A stretch of DNA of 64,000 nucleotides from Brachionus manjavacas (Eukaryota; Rotifera; Eurotatoria; Ploima; Brachionidae), in assembly GCA_019054805.1 (NCBI GenBank), contig JAHQIY010000004.1:8564501-8628500 (forward strand), written 5' to 3'. Made by a program: the position numbers and the translations under genes. Below are positions 11,101 to 25,549 of this stretch, piece after piece; position 1 is the first letter of the stretch, and each line of letters begins with the position of its first letter. The notes beneath the pieces were generated by a model. The model was not told the DNA's origin, ran no database searches, and worked only from the letters and a program-made list of their open reading frames with translations.

Positions 11101-14100
11101 AATCCATCTCAAATGGTCGCAACATTATAGAATAAATTTAAATATTTAAATTAATAAATTTGTTTAAGGCCTAGTATCCAAGTAACTGAATAGTTAATCA
11201 GTATTTACGAAGACGTCTAACTTTGTTTGAATATTTCTATGGCTTAGATTTATTAAAAGATCAAAAATCGATTCATCACTAGCACATGACACGTCTCAAT
11301 GAGTTTAAGTTTAGTTTTTTAACATGTGACATTCGTCGCATTTTAATTCAACTTCACTACGAATGCATATGCCCACTAACTAAACAAGGTAATCGAACAT
11401 TGTTCTGAGAAAATCAAAAACTCCTTGTCAGTATTGATTTTTAGGCCCAAATGCCAAAAGTTTTAATTAAATTTTAATCTTTTCATATTGACCCTCTTGA
11501 AAAACTTGCTCTAGGCCCGAAGGCATACTCCATAGGTATTCTCGAGATTTGTTCACGAGTTTCCTTGAAATATCTTAACAAATCTCGACAATAAATGGGT
11601 CACTTACTGAGAGACTTAACAATCTAGTTGAACTTTTTAGAATAGAAATGGAAAAAAAATCTTTTTTTTGTTTTATCTAGCAGCAGCAAAGCAAATGGCA
11701 TCTTGATAACAAAAGTTTAAATAAATATTTATAAAGCGTAAGCTGTGCGCCTCATTGAAACACAACGACAAAAATGAATCATCTAGACACGCACTTTTCG
11801 AGACCTTCTCGAAAAGATAAGATATGCGAATGAAAGTGTTCTGCTTCTAAATTGCAGAAGTTCTATTTAAATGTGTCGGTCTAGGTGCCAAGGCTTGTGT
11901 AAACTTTAAAAGCCAATTGACATTGATTCATGTACATGATTTATTAGAAGCGTTAAAATAAGTTTATTTGCATAAAATGCCAATATTTTACAGATCTAAA
12001 GCTCGATTGTTGATTCAGTTGCAACTTGACTGAGTCCAAAACGGCTTAAAACAAAAAATAAATAAAAAGATAATCTTAGAAAATTTGATTTATATTTTAA
12101 ATTCGGTCAATTTATTTAAAAAATAGGATAAATATTTGGACTATCAAAATTGTTTACGGATTCGACAATTTATCTGCGACCTAGCTCTAATCTTTGAGTA
12201 TACAGCTAAGTTAGAGACTATGCTTAATGTCGCGGAACAAGTGCACTTGCGCAACTTGTTCTTTCATTCATTCCAAAAAATAGTTTCCTTTTTTGTTTGA
12301 TTTTTAAAAAATCTCAAAAAAAACTTTTCTAACCTGACATTTTTTAAGCACTAAAAGCAAGGTCTAAATGCCATTCCAAACTACCCAGTTTATCGCCTGA
12401 AATTATTCCTTATGAAAAAAAGATGAAAAAAAAAATTTTATCTTTCATTTAAATAAAATTTTGTTTTTTTCAAACAAAAATGAATATTTTCTATTCAAAA
12501 CATCTATTTGAGATCAAAATTTGATTTTTTTTTCTTTTTAAATTTGATTGAAAAAAAACTACTCTGGGTGTTCGGCAATATTATTTAAATAAAAATTTAA
12601 AAAAATTTTTTATTGTTCATATAGAATTTTTTTGTTAGATTGATAGTTCGCACTACTTGTAAATATCATTCCAAACAGCCCAAAGTATGCTACAAAGTTA
12701 TTAAATATAGAAAAAAAACCAAATGCAAAAAAATCAAAATCTCCACAAAAATACAAATTTTATTTTTTTTCAATAAAAATTTGATAAATAATTAGACCTA
12801 CGCAAACAAACAGCAGTAATTATAGCGCACTTATTTATTACTATAGTTTATTAAATTCCAAAAAATTTTATTTGTAATAATTAATTTTTGTTGTTGTGAA
12901 AAAAAAACCCGAATTTTTGCATCATTAGTGTAATAAATTATCTAGCATCAAAAAACGATTTATTATCAAACTATTACAAGAGAAAAAAATGCTATATCTA
13001 TTTTGAAATTAAAGAACAAATATGTCTTAACAAACCCGGGCTCTAGCTATGATTTACTGATGATTCCCTAGTCGATAAATCACCTCAACGATGATTAGTT
13101 TTTTCGAACATATATCAATTGGAGATTAGAAAAAAAAGAAAAGAAAAACATTAAGATAGTCCAAGTTTATGCATTATAATTAAAGCCAAAGCTAGGCTCG
13201 ATTAAGATAGCCTAGGCCCCTCCGACCCTTTTATACATAAAATTCATTTCAATTCATCAATAAAACATAATAACACACAATAAGATTGATTAATGATTTA
13301 AAGATAAATAGGCTGATAAATTTAAAATAAGTTATTTGGTCTACCGGGACCTGGTCTCTTTCGAACAAGACTGTTTTTTTAATTTTGAAATATTTCAATC
13401 TAATTATTAAAGGGTAATTAGAGCTGATTGATATGGATTAAGAGTTTTCTAATAAAAATCGCGCTGGCTTCTAGATTAGGCCGCTATTTTGTAGAAAATT
13501 TTGAAACATTTTTTTCACCCACCTGTACACTCTGATAGCATGCCACAAGATTAAAATATTAAATAGTCTTGTTAGTTTTTGCTAGTTCGAGGATTAACCT
13601 AGATATATCAGTTGTAAAATCGAGCCTCATCGATTGTGTTAATAGTCACACAATCGCGAAAATTAACCCGAGCTAACTCTATATTGTCAAAGAGAGAAAA
13701 AAAGTTATTTCTTTCGTTTTTGGGACATGGGTGCAAACAAATTAAATAATAATATTTCTTTGAGCTCTTTAGGAGCTCAATTTTGAATTTTTTTTAATGC
13801 AAAAAAATAATTTTTAGATAAAGAAAAAAGCTACGAACTTATTACTGTAAATGAGAAATTTTATGTTTTAATTAAATATTAGTTTACATAACTGTCAAAT
13901 AATTTTAAAAAAATTTGTTTAAAGTATTTGACACTTTTAATTAGACTTAAAAAAAAAAACATGAATAAACAGATCATTTTACATTTTTTAGAGTTATTCA
14001 AAAAAATTTATCCCAACTCGTTTTTGCTTATTCATTAAAATCAAAGATTAAATTTTTGAATGAAAGTACTTACAAATTTTTTAATAAAATTTTACATTTA

Positions 14101-17100
14101 CCACTCGAAAAAAAAAAAACAATTCTAAATTTTACTCTTATATTTTTATAGTAATTCAAAAATGATAAAAATTTTTTGATTCTAAATTTTTCTAATTGTC
14201 GACACTCGAGCATTTAAAATTTTCATTCTTATTTTTGCATTGCAATAAATTGGACTTAGAGTTTAATTGAAATTTTTATTTTTGCTTAAAAAAATTGCCA
14301 TTAATAAAAAATAATCTTATTGTATAACTTTTTTCTTTTTATGGATAAAATTAATTTTTGATCACGAAGAAAAATCGAAAACCCTCGGGCTTTGTGCATA
14401 ATCGATTTTGTGTCCGCACAAGAAATCTAAAATGAAAAATCGGAACTACGTTCCAGTAATATCCTAATGAGCTTAGCAAGAAAAATATCTATGACACTTT
14501 CAAGTTTTATCTTTTTCACATTTGAGGCTAATTTGAGCCAATTTAGATAGCTCACGAAAACTCTGACAAAACACACTTTGAAACAAAGCGCTGGTATCTT
14601 GTGCAACGAGAAGTACAATTTCTTAGATAAGAAACTATTTCAAATATTTGGCTTAAGAAAACAGTTCATTTTCATATCCTCAATATCAATACTAGAAAAA
14701 CCACTTAGTTATTTAGAAAAAGATACTAAGCTGTTGATGGGGGAAAACGTCAAGTTCCAAAGTTGACTTATCTTTTAAAGATAAGATACAAACGAGTCGA
14801 GCTCTCTGCGTACCTATCTCTGCAAAATCTTGTTAAAACAGAATTTGAAATTAAATTAGAAATTCAGGCTAATTTGACATTTTTGGATTTGGGCTCAAAT
14901 TTCGTGATAAATACAAATTTAAAATTCATAAATATTGTGCAATAGCTAAATCTAACCATGATTAAATTTATCGATTTTTGTGCTGGTGTACAAATTTTAT
15001 AATTTATGCCATAGGCTTAATGACTATTTTGTGACGCAAAGTTTGATAACATTCGGAAGTTGGATGATGATGCAATTTCATCTAGATCGATTTGTTCGAT
15101 TGTTGGAATATTTGTTTCTGTAAAAACAGATTGAAAAATAAAATTCCAAATCGAATCTTTATCAGTATTTTTTATTTACAATTGATTGATTTAATTAAAC
15201 AGATATTAGTAAGATATAGAACGAAATTATCAATATTTTTGTTTTTAAAATAATTTTCTTGGATTTTTTCTGCATAAAAACTGACAAAAATTTTCTAAAT
15301 AAATGAAAAATTTGATAAAATTTAAAATAAATTCTTTTCTTTTTCTAACTTGCCTAAAAACAACATTTTTTAACTTAATTTTCAAAGAAAAATGTAAAAA
15401 TAAATTTTTTTTATTTATTAAAAAAAATAAATCGACTGCATCTGCTTTAAAAATCTATTAATAGTTTAACTGGAAATGATATTCGAATCAAAAAAGCGTG
15501 GGGACTAAGTATCAAAAAAAAAACGAAGACTAAATTTGCATTCGGGCATCAGGTTTCGAATTTTGAATTCAATTAGCAGCATTAGACTTAAAGTTTATTA
15601 AAAAGAATAAATAAAAAGGAACAAAGGTAATCGAAGAGCGTTTCAAAGTGAAATTATTTACTTTTATAAAAGCACGCATTCAAAATTTTATTCAATAAAA
15701 AAAAAATACTCAAACCCTAGTCCAAAGAGCTTTACTTTGTTACTTTGTTGTTAATGACTAAATTTTCAAACGAAAAAAACTAGTTCAACTCTAAGGTAAT
15801 CTTGTGTAATTTTTTAAATTATAAAAATAATGAAAGATAATATTTGGTCTTTGTTGAAAATAAAATATTTATCTTTCGATATCGGCTTAAAGGGGTTCCT
15901 AAAAAGGCTTTTTATTTGTGTCCAAAAATTCGGTCACTGTTACAACCGAGATAAAGTTGGAGCAGTCTTGAACTAAATATATACGAACTCTGGGCGTTTT
16001 ATCGATTCGTCTTAATTACTCGACCACAAAGACCTAATAAACAATTAATCAAAAAAAATATATTCTGATCGGGCAATAAATAGTTTTGTTTTGCTTTTGT
16101 AATGAATTTAGCAGAAATCGGATATAAGCCCATTCTTAAAAATATGTTCCAAACAATCTTTAAATTTTATCTTTTATTGAGTCTAAACGCTAAATCCTTA
16201 GCTAAACCCCTGTTAGATAATTCTGATTTAATTGATTACTCATTTTGTTTTGCAACTGTTCATAGTTTGAGCTGACTTGTTGGAATTTTCCAACCATCAT
16301 ACCTAGCCATTTGGTCATGATGCCCAACTGGGCAGTGTGTCCAAGAATTTCATCATGTAAAACTAGTAGATTAAGGCTTAACATGATTGCCTAAATTGGT
16401 ATCAGAAAGAAATTGAGCGATAGGCGAAAAACAGGAAGAGAAGAAGCTTCATGAATACTCAAGCTATAAAAACAAATTAAGCCAGTTTTATAAAACAAAC
16501 AATTGCATAATTTTTTTCAAATAAATTCCTGCTTTTGGATCCTTAAAACATCCGTAATCTTAGTTGCATATTTAAATTAGATAAGCAAATAAATCTAATT
16601 TAATTTGAAACTCAAGACCTAATGGTATCAATAAAAGCCAAGAAAAAATCATTCCGAAAATGTTTATTATGATTCAATGACACTGATCTTAATTAAACTC
16701 GTATTATTTAGCCAAATTTTATTAAGTTTATTTATTTAGTGCATGAAATAAATACTTATTAGATTACGATTGTGTGATACCTTTGATTAATTAAAATAAA
16801 AATATTCTAAAATTTTTGAGTTATTAATTTTTAATCAATCACAGCTTCACGAGTGTGGTTATTTTGATCCAAATTGGCTTTAGCTATGAATTAAAATAGC
16901 TAACTAATCTGCATTAAATTGTTTAGATTTATAATGATTTAGAAATTCCATTTTTAATCTTTGTCTAAGTTCGAATTTCGTTATGAACTAATTTAGCAAT
17001 CAAAGAAAATATTTTAAAATATATCCTGAAAATTTAAATTTCCAATCGACTCTAAATTTATTCATATGCAACGAAAATCGTTATCACTCTTAATATTTTT

Positions 17101-18980
17101 TTTTTAATTATTTCCTCTAGTTTATTATTAAAATAGAAAAAAATCGGAAAATTTCTAAATATCCAAAAATACAATCTATTAAATATTTAAAAAAAAAACT
17201 ATCAAAATTTTATTTAATACTGCCTCAATAAACGAGAGAATGAAAACAGAAAAAGAAACTAATTGAAAATTTAAAAAAAAATTACCTTTTTTAAATAGAA
17301 AAAAAAACTATGGACCAGTGTTGATTTTGGACGATGATTGAAATTAGAAAATTAATTTTATTCAATATTTTGTTAGGTATACTTTTTTTCTAGGTTTCAG
17401 ATTTATTATTTTATTGAAAATAATATGCCAAAAAATGAGAAAAATTTAATATTTGAATATTAGTGCTACAAATTATTCAATTGTTCAATATTTGAATATT
17501 TTTCTTTAGTTAAAAAATAAAAAGTTACTTCTAAAACTCGTTTATAACAGTCCAGAGAAATTATTTACTTCTTTGTATACTTCTTTGATTCACCTCGTCT
17601 ATTTTCATGATATAAACAATTTCACACTATTAAAACATACAATTTCCATTAAATAAAATTGTTTATCAATAAATTTTCTATTAAATCCAAAGAGTCCTAG
17701 GATATCTTAAGCTCAAATCCAATTACTAAATTATCGAATAATTTTTGACTCTTCCATTTCTCTGATCCTTTTTTTTCTAATTTTTTCCTCCATTAATTGT
17801 TATTAATTACTTTTTTTGTTCGCTGATTGCGTCAAATTCCTCAGAGTTGATCCCACAAATTGGATTTCATTTTATTTAAGTAGAAAATGGAATCGAATGT
17901 AATTTTGTTTAGAATTTTATTTTAAAATCCGAGTTAATAAAAAAGAAAGCCATAAAAATTAATATACTCTTAAGGTTTCCTAATGGATGTATGTTTCTGA
18001 ATTTTAATGATTTAATTTGATCCCTCTGAAAATCTAAATAAAAATGAAATAGTTTTTTTTTTTTCTAAGTTACGAAATATGTTTTTGGGCATTTTAAGCA
18101 AAAATGTTCATTTAACTACGAGTTTTCGTTGGTACCGTAAACACTACTTTTTACGGTTGCCACCTACAAATCGTAGAATTCTAATTGAGAAACATTTTAA
18201 AAAACAACAACTAATCTTTGAATATGTAATAGTGAAAAATTCAACATTGCTTTTTTCAGATTAAATCAACAATTGATTTTATAAAATTTATCCAAAAAAT
18301 TATTGAACAACTCAAAGCAATAAACATATGCCAAAAACTAATTTAGCCAAATCTATCACATTAGCTTTACATTAGTATTCGATCGTTTGTATCCTCATAC
18401 TGCAAGGTACTCAAAACTTTGATACTTGCTTATCTCAAATGTTAAATCAGAGAAGCTTTTATTTAAAAAAAAAAGTAATTTTAAAAGCCTTTAAGGGTGC
18501 ACTCGCCTAGAATTAATATAATGTAATACGCTTTCTTTAAAATAACATTTATTTGTTTCTTAATCGTTTCCATTGATGAAAGCTCGGAGGCCCTACGAGC
18601 ATGCACAACACTAATTAGATCAAGCCAATTCTGGGTAAAATGCCGAGATTTTCAATAGTTTGAAAAAAGCAAGAAAATTTTTTTATTTTATAAAAAAAAC
18701 ATTTAGTAAATTAACTCTTTGCTTGAAATTAGATATTCAAGTTGGCATCGATTTAATTAAGCCCGATTATGCAACTGGATCTAATGAGTTATTGGCTTTC
18801 GGGGTGTCCTATAAATACGATAAGCAATATTTTCCTTCTATTGAATAATAAACATTTTTCTAACCTTTAAATCGATGATTTATTTGTTTGGTTTTTGGAG
18901 TTTAGTGCCAAGCTCTATATGCTTTCGATATTATTAACTAATTAAGAATAATGGTATGATGCAATACAAACAAAATGAGC
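11101..18980. other. AT-rich gene desert
   Basis: No gene, RNA gene or intact element was recognised. Small perfect inverted repeats stand out: CTTTTCGAGA/TCTCGAAAAG at 11794-11816, GAACAAGT/ACTTGTTC at 12235-12261, CGATTGTGT/ACACAATCG at 13631-13656, and TTGAGCTC/GAGCTCAA near 13759-13783. All could be regulatory palindromes or chance. The open frames at 14427-14945, 16202-16384, 18079-18264 and 18660-18848 have composition typical of random AT-rich DNA. Confidence 0.35.
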
Positions 18981-19005
18981 ATCCTTGTTACTTTTAGATA
19001 AACTT

Positions 19006-19075
19006 AAAAGCATGGTATTATCTAATTTACTCCATTTATCAAGTGCTTGATGTAAATAAACGCTACCATGCTTTT
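19006..19075. repeat. Nested long hairpin
   Basis: The 12-base arms AAAAGCATGGTA (19006-19017) and TACCATGCTTTT (19064-19075) are perfectly complementary. Inside them ATTTAC pairs with GTAAAT, and the top is ATCAAG-TG-CTTGAT (19038-19051). Weaker complementarity (TTTAGA with TCTAAA) extends outward to about 18990-19095. The structure could be a tiny palindromic transposon relic or a hairpin transcript. Confidence 0.5.
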
Positions 19076-19099
19076 GAAGCAAGTCCTTGTCTAAATTAC

Positions 19100-22000
19100 C
19101 TGCTTTTTATTAATTTAATAAAAACAAAATTTCAAATATTAAACAAATTTTGTTTGTTTACGAATGCCTAATAAAAACACATGGATAAATTTGCACATAG
19201 GGTCTTTGTTGCGGGTCAAAACCCTAGATTCTACGCTAATTTTAATCTGCTGATATTTAAATTATTGCTATGATTTTTTTAGACAAGATAGTCTTTAATC
19301 TTTGACATAATTATTTTATTTAAAATAAAAAATTTGATTTTATTTAGGGCTTAATTTCCAAATGTTTTGAACTTTTCAAAAATCAATTATTAAAATTAAA
19401 TTAATTTAATTTTTTTTATTATATTGATCATATACTTACTCTGATAAATTTACAAGAAGTTTTTTTGAATAAAAATATTCTTCTTGCCTTCTTCTTTTGT
19501 AAAAGTACAATTTTTAGAATTAAACCTTATAATTATCAAACTGTTTTATTTAAATATTAGCTCATAACAGTTTTTATTTTATTTAAGTAACCTTTAAAAT
19601 TTTTTTAAATTCACCAGAATTTTTAGATTTTCAATGATGAAAAAAAATCTACTTTATAGTATAAATTTTTTAATTTATGATTTGAATTTTTTTTTGCGTT
19701 AGTAAATTATTGTTGAAAACTTTTCTGTGTTAAATTTAAATGAGCTGTTTTATTTGAGAAAAAAAAATTCATTTAAATATCTTAATGACTTAAATTTTTA
19801 CAGATTTAGAAACAAAATTTTTCAATTAATATCTTAAAATTTAAAATTAGTTAAATAAATGAATCTAAAGTCTTTCGCTTTTTTTGCATTTAATTTTATT
19901 CTAAAAAATTTTTCCCGTAAATTTTCGGTAAATATTAAAAAAAATGAACAATTCTTTTATTATAACAAAATAAAAATTTTTACTGTTAAAAAAGGACCTG
20001 ATAAATCCTCAAATACCGGAGATTCTCTTAAAACAAAAAGAAAAGTTGAAATTTTTTAGGCTTTAAAATTAATATGCATTATATCCTTGTACAGTTTGTG
20101 AAATAAAAAAAATAAAATAATAAAAATTGTTTTTTTTGTTATTTTTTTGTCTGAATAAAGCTCAAATTTGGTTCTAGAGAGAAGTTTTGAGCTTTGGAAT
20201 TTATGTGCGGCTGACTGCGAACTATAAACAAGGAAATGAACTTGTGTGATTAGTCTTCTCAAGATAATATTTAGATTCCGACTGGAAAAATAATTTACTT
20301 TAAATAGGAAGGATTAAAAAGAGGAAACGATTGCGTAAGAAGCGAAAATTATGAGAGGAAACAACGAGAAAAATGCGTAGCCCATCTTGAATGTAAGTAA
20401 ACCAAGCGCTCGCATAATCGAGCCAAAGATATAGAGATAAACTCGATAAATAAGCATTAAATAAGTATCAAATCTCTTGAAATATTTTGCTGCTGCAACT
20501 AGCTAAATTGAGTACCACCCGAAATTACTTTTATTAATAGCGCTAGTTTGCAATAGGCCGTTGATCGCTGGAGCATTCAGAAATCGCTAGCAAAAGCCAC
20601 ATAAAATATTACGAAAATTAACCAAACTATATACAATTATGTAATTGTAATTAAAGATTATTAGTTTTGGGTCCTTAGCGAGCACAGAGCGAAAAGTTTA
20701 TGTGCATTGTAAATAACTGGATTTTATGGTCTATTAAGGGGAAAATAAATTTTATAGTCCTCTTGAAACTCTTGCCCAAATTTCATTAACTCTATAAATT
20801 TAATCCACTCACATAAATAACTGGTGGAATTAAAGTTTTATTTTTCGTTTGCTTTTCTCTTGAAATCTAATGATAAATTACACAATCTGGATCTAATTTA
20901 TGTTGTGTGCGCTCGGAATCTATCGATTAGCGATTTTGTTCTGGCGCCGATCTGATGGCAAGGGTTTAGCGCTTCACTGTCAGCTACCATTACTAGAAAG
21001 TTAGCCCAGGACCCCACGGGAATACAAATTGATTAAAGTTAACTTTCTTTTCTAAGATGTCAGCATGCTTTAAATTTAAAAAATTTTAAAATAAATAAAT
21101 TTATTCATGCTGCTTTTTAAACAAAAGAAAAACTTCTAAAAAACTCATCTAATTGAAAACACAAAAAAGCTTTAGCAAACATTTTAAGCTAAAAAGAAAA
21201 AAATTTAATTAAAACTTTACATTTTTTCTCATGTTTGTTTGCTTGGTCAAAAATGTGTCTTCACATTGTTGGATTTTTTTGTCGCCTAGACCTGATCTAA
21301 CCTACGGGTCCTCTAATGCTGGAAGTGCGAGTTTTTTTAAACTTTTATTCTGAACTCAATAAATTTGTTTGACGAAACCAAACATTAAGCCAACTCCACA
21401 AAAGGCTTCTTTGTAAAAGCTTCTAGTGTTTTTTTAGAAAGTGTTAAACTCTAAAAAAGCTCCAAGAGCTTGGAATTTGCTCAAATCTCGAAAAAGAATT
21501 TTTTTTTCTCTCAAATGTTACTTTTAAAATGTTTGCCATAATTGTTGAATTCACTCTCGAGTACGGGGACTAAGCGTTGACACAACTTTGGCCCAAGCCA
21601 GTCTCAACCTAGCAAATATCTTAATCACAAAACTATTTCGCTTTGTTTCTCATTAGGTGAAAATCAATCCACAAGTTTATGAATCATCAAGTATAGAATT
21701 ACATACTATTAGATAAATCTAATATAAATTTTGATTGTTGATCGAAACAGATATCACAAAAGACCAAATTAAGAGTATGCCTAGGCAATTTGTTTGATTG
21801 CTTTCATTTAAAAGGGAAATAACTATTTTTAAAATACTTAAATTTTCAAAATTTCCTTTAATCTCCGTTACCAATCAATAAAATATTCAAGAGGCCCATT
21901 TTTGTTTCTCTATTGTAATTTTTGCCAAGTTAATCATTGAGTAAAGCAAGGCCGCAGTTATTTTGTTCGATTCTGTTTTTTTTGCCATCATTTAGAAGAA

Positions 22001-25000
22001 ATCCATTAAGAATTATTAATTGCTTTAAACATACAAATCCAAGAGCCTTTCAAATACCATATTCGATCTTACATAAAAGTTTAAATTAATTATTACCAGT
22101 CTTGAATTGAAAAAAAACTTCTCTGTTTTCTTTTCGAATGCTCACCTAATCGAACCATTTACTCAACTTCTATTCCAAACAGAATCTTTTGTAATGAAAA
22201 AAATTTCAAATTTTAAATATTTTATTTTACAAGGTCTGCAAATAGATGCTTAACTATTTGTATTTACAGAGTGTTTTAATAAAATTTTAGAGAAATGTTT
22301 TCTAAAGTCTTAGAATAAAAATGCTCAAAATTTTCAAATTTCGATTAATCATAATTTTTCGGAATCTTAGAGAGCTGGTTATAATTAAATTATTTCTACT
22401 TCTTTTCTCTCGGCATCAAACTTAAAACAATAAAAAACTATGACTGTTAGAAATTATTTCATAGGCAAATTTTCATACATTGGAAAATTGCTTACACAAA
22501 ACATCTATGATTAATAAAATGCTTGAAATATGCCAATAATTGTGTTTAATAAAAAAAAATTCGGCGTAGGTATGCATCATTTGAAATCGAGTATTAATTT
22601 TTCCGATGTTTTCAAAAAATAATTTCTAGATTTTTAAAATAAATTAAAAATAAATGAAACTCTTCATGGAATTTTAATGTAAATATTGATTTTTATTAAA
22701 TTGATTAAGTGAAGCAGTTCCTGAGGAAAGCGTTTGTTTTTAATTAACTTACCGGCAACCGATAGCACAACAAAAACTAGATGTAAATTTTTATTTGAAG
22801 CTTGAGGGTCTCAAAAAATGAAGTGATAAACAAATTTGAGAAAATTTTAATTTAGCAATAAATAAAAGATGGGTCTGGTTCTTTTCATTTTAAGTAATTT
22901 AACTTACTCCGAGAATTAAAGCAGGAAATGGCATTCAAATAAGAATGCACATTTATTCAAAAAGTTTTGATATAAACCTGAATTGTGTGATATTAAGAGT
23001 TATCTAGCAGAAGCCTTTAAGCTTGTATAAATAATTCATGAAAAATAAAATTTTATTTTGCTACTTTATTTTGAGAGATTAGCATTCGGAAAAGGAAAAT
23101 ATTGCCTCTGTACAAATTACGTAATTTTTCATAGAAAGAGTGTAACCAAGAAACTCGATGATTTAGTTTCGGGCTCACTTATCTAACTAATTTCAATATT
23201 TAAATTATTGATCAAAAGGTGCTATAACTACTCATTAGAACTGTTTGAAATAATATTTTGTAATTTATCTTTTATTAATTAAATTTTGGCTTAATAGTTT
23301 TTTTTTTGCTGAAATTAAATTTTTCGAAACGAAAAGAAAATATTCACTTAAAATCTCTTGACAAAAAACTCTCGAAAAATTGGTTTTATTTTAAAAATAA
23401 ACCAAAAATTATATTGCTTCTATAGAACTGTTTTTTCTTGTGAAATTTTGAATATCTAAAGCATTAATTTAGTGGCAAACTAATTAAGCAATTATTTTTA
23501 TTTAGATTTGTTTAAATCGAATAGAAAATATTAGATGAAAATAGTTTCCATTTTAATGATTTATGTGCTTTTCGTAATCTTAATACGAGTAATTACATTT
23601 TAATTTTTCTTAATGTTATACCTATCAATTTAAGGCGAACAGAAAACTCCACATAGATTAATATGAAAATTTTACTAATTTGATTGTAAAATTATTGTAC
23701 CCAATTTTTTTAATCATTTGTTAAAAAAAATGTTAAAAAATCGTGATAATTATTTGAAATTTTTGATAATTTGAATTAAATTCTTACATGCAAAAAAAAG
23801 TTGAACTTAAATCTTATATAACAAATTAAATATTGTTTAATTAGACAAAATCATTTTATAAACAAAAGAAAACAAATAAGTGAAAAAATTTTTATTTTTA
23901 TTTGAATCTAATTTAAATTCTGTGGCGAATTGTTTACAAAATCATTTTGAAAATTTTCCCATTCTAATCTATTTTTAATCAAAAAAGATTTATTTTTTAT
24001 TTTAAAAATTTAGGTAATTTTTAGGAACACTTAAAGAAGAACCTAAATCTTTGAATTTTTGAACAAGTTTTCTAGGATAAAACAAATCATTGAATTATTC
24101 AAATCGTTCTCAAAAGTTTAATATTCCAAATTAAAATTGCTTAATTTAGAATTTTTTAAGATTAGTTATTGCTTATTTTTTATCCAACTTATACAGGTGA
24201 ATTTTCTACTTAATTACTCTAAAGAATAAAAATTAATAAATTTTGATTTATGACTGAAAGCAATGCACAATTTTTAAAATATTGATTTATTAAAATATTT
24301 ATGATGCCAAATTTTAAATTACAAAATCCTGATACTAAATTAAAGAAATAATTCAAATTAAAGTATAAGTTGAAACAATTATAATCAAGATCAACGCTTA
24401 TTAGAATCTTGAAGTTTTTATTTTCTGAATTTAATTTTTTGATTAAATTCTAAATTTTTAGAAAATTTCAAATAAATTATTGTAAGAGAATTGATTGAAT
24501 TTAAACGATTCAACTCGTTAAAAATCTAATTAGTAAGATTCATTATTAATACAAATAAAACAAGATAAATTAATCAATGCTTAATTTAAATAAATCGATT
24601 TTAAGTGCTCTTTAAGCTTGTTAGTTAGAATTAAAAACTATTGAGTTTATAAATTTAGTTTTATGAAAAGAGTTGGATTTATTTCATTTTAAATTTTTAT
24701 TTAAGAATAATATTTTCAAGTAATTATAAATTGATTATTAATTGCGCAGTAATTAAATGGTATTTATTGACTTCCAAATGGTACCAAACCATTCAAAAAA
24801 TTAGCTCTTCTTCCCTTCATTTATTCGAAAACCTTTTAGTTGATTATTACTTTTAAAATATTGAATAATACGTATTTCTATAATGTCTGGATTTTTGAAC
24901 TTTTAAAGTTTCTTTTTTGTGTCGATTTAACAATTAAATAAATCTAATAAAAAAAATTATTTCCATTTTTAATTTTTTAATTTAATTAAAAATAGTTTTT

Positions 25001-25540
25001 CAATGTAATTAAAAATCTAAATAAAAAATTTTGAGTTTTAATTCTGAAAAAAACTTTTAAAATCTTAATTTAAATTCGCTTCCAAATTAACCTTTTCAAT
25101 TGTCTTTTCGGTCAATTCATAGATAATTAATAAAATATGAAAAAAAAAAAAAAAAAATTTATTATAGATAAATTTATAGAATTGAAAAAAATCCTTGATA
25201 AAAAATGTATCATATTTTTTCAGGATTTCTAAGAAAGAAAAAATCTCCGAAATAGTAAAAGTAAAAAATCATGGATAGACAATGAGATCAAACTTTAAAA
25301 AAATAATTTTTCTTTCTGTACTTTTCTTATTTTTTTGAATATTGTTTTATTTGGCCCTGTTCCTTTTTGTACTTTCTGTACTTTTTGTTCTTGTAATAAC
25401 AAAAAGGATTTAATAAATCAATAATTAATATATTAATAATTAATTAATTAAATAATTTTAAATATCAATTTTAAATTTAATTCTCTTCAATGAAAATTTA
25501 ATTTTAAATTTAATAAATATTACATTCTCCTTTATTGTTA
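19100..25540. other. AT-rich gene desert
   Basis: I see no supported gene. Open frames at 19859-20059 and 20056-20262 are short, lysine/phenylalanine/isoleucine-rich and without motifs. A few moderately complex patches (near 20890-21030 and 21540-21640) have no recognisable identity. Confidence 0.35.
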
Positions 25541-25549
25541 CAAGAGGGT

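Noticed and set aside
11794-11816. TTC/GAA palindrome resembling a heat-shock element
   Set aside because: Spacing between the TTC units is six rather than seven bases, so only one true TTCnnGAA pair is present.
14427-14945. Three overlapping short frames on both strands
   Set aside because: Lys/Phe/Ile/Leu-rich, mutually overlapping, without homology signals.
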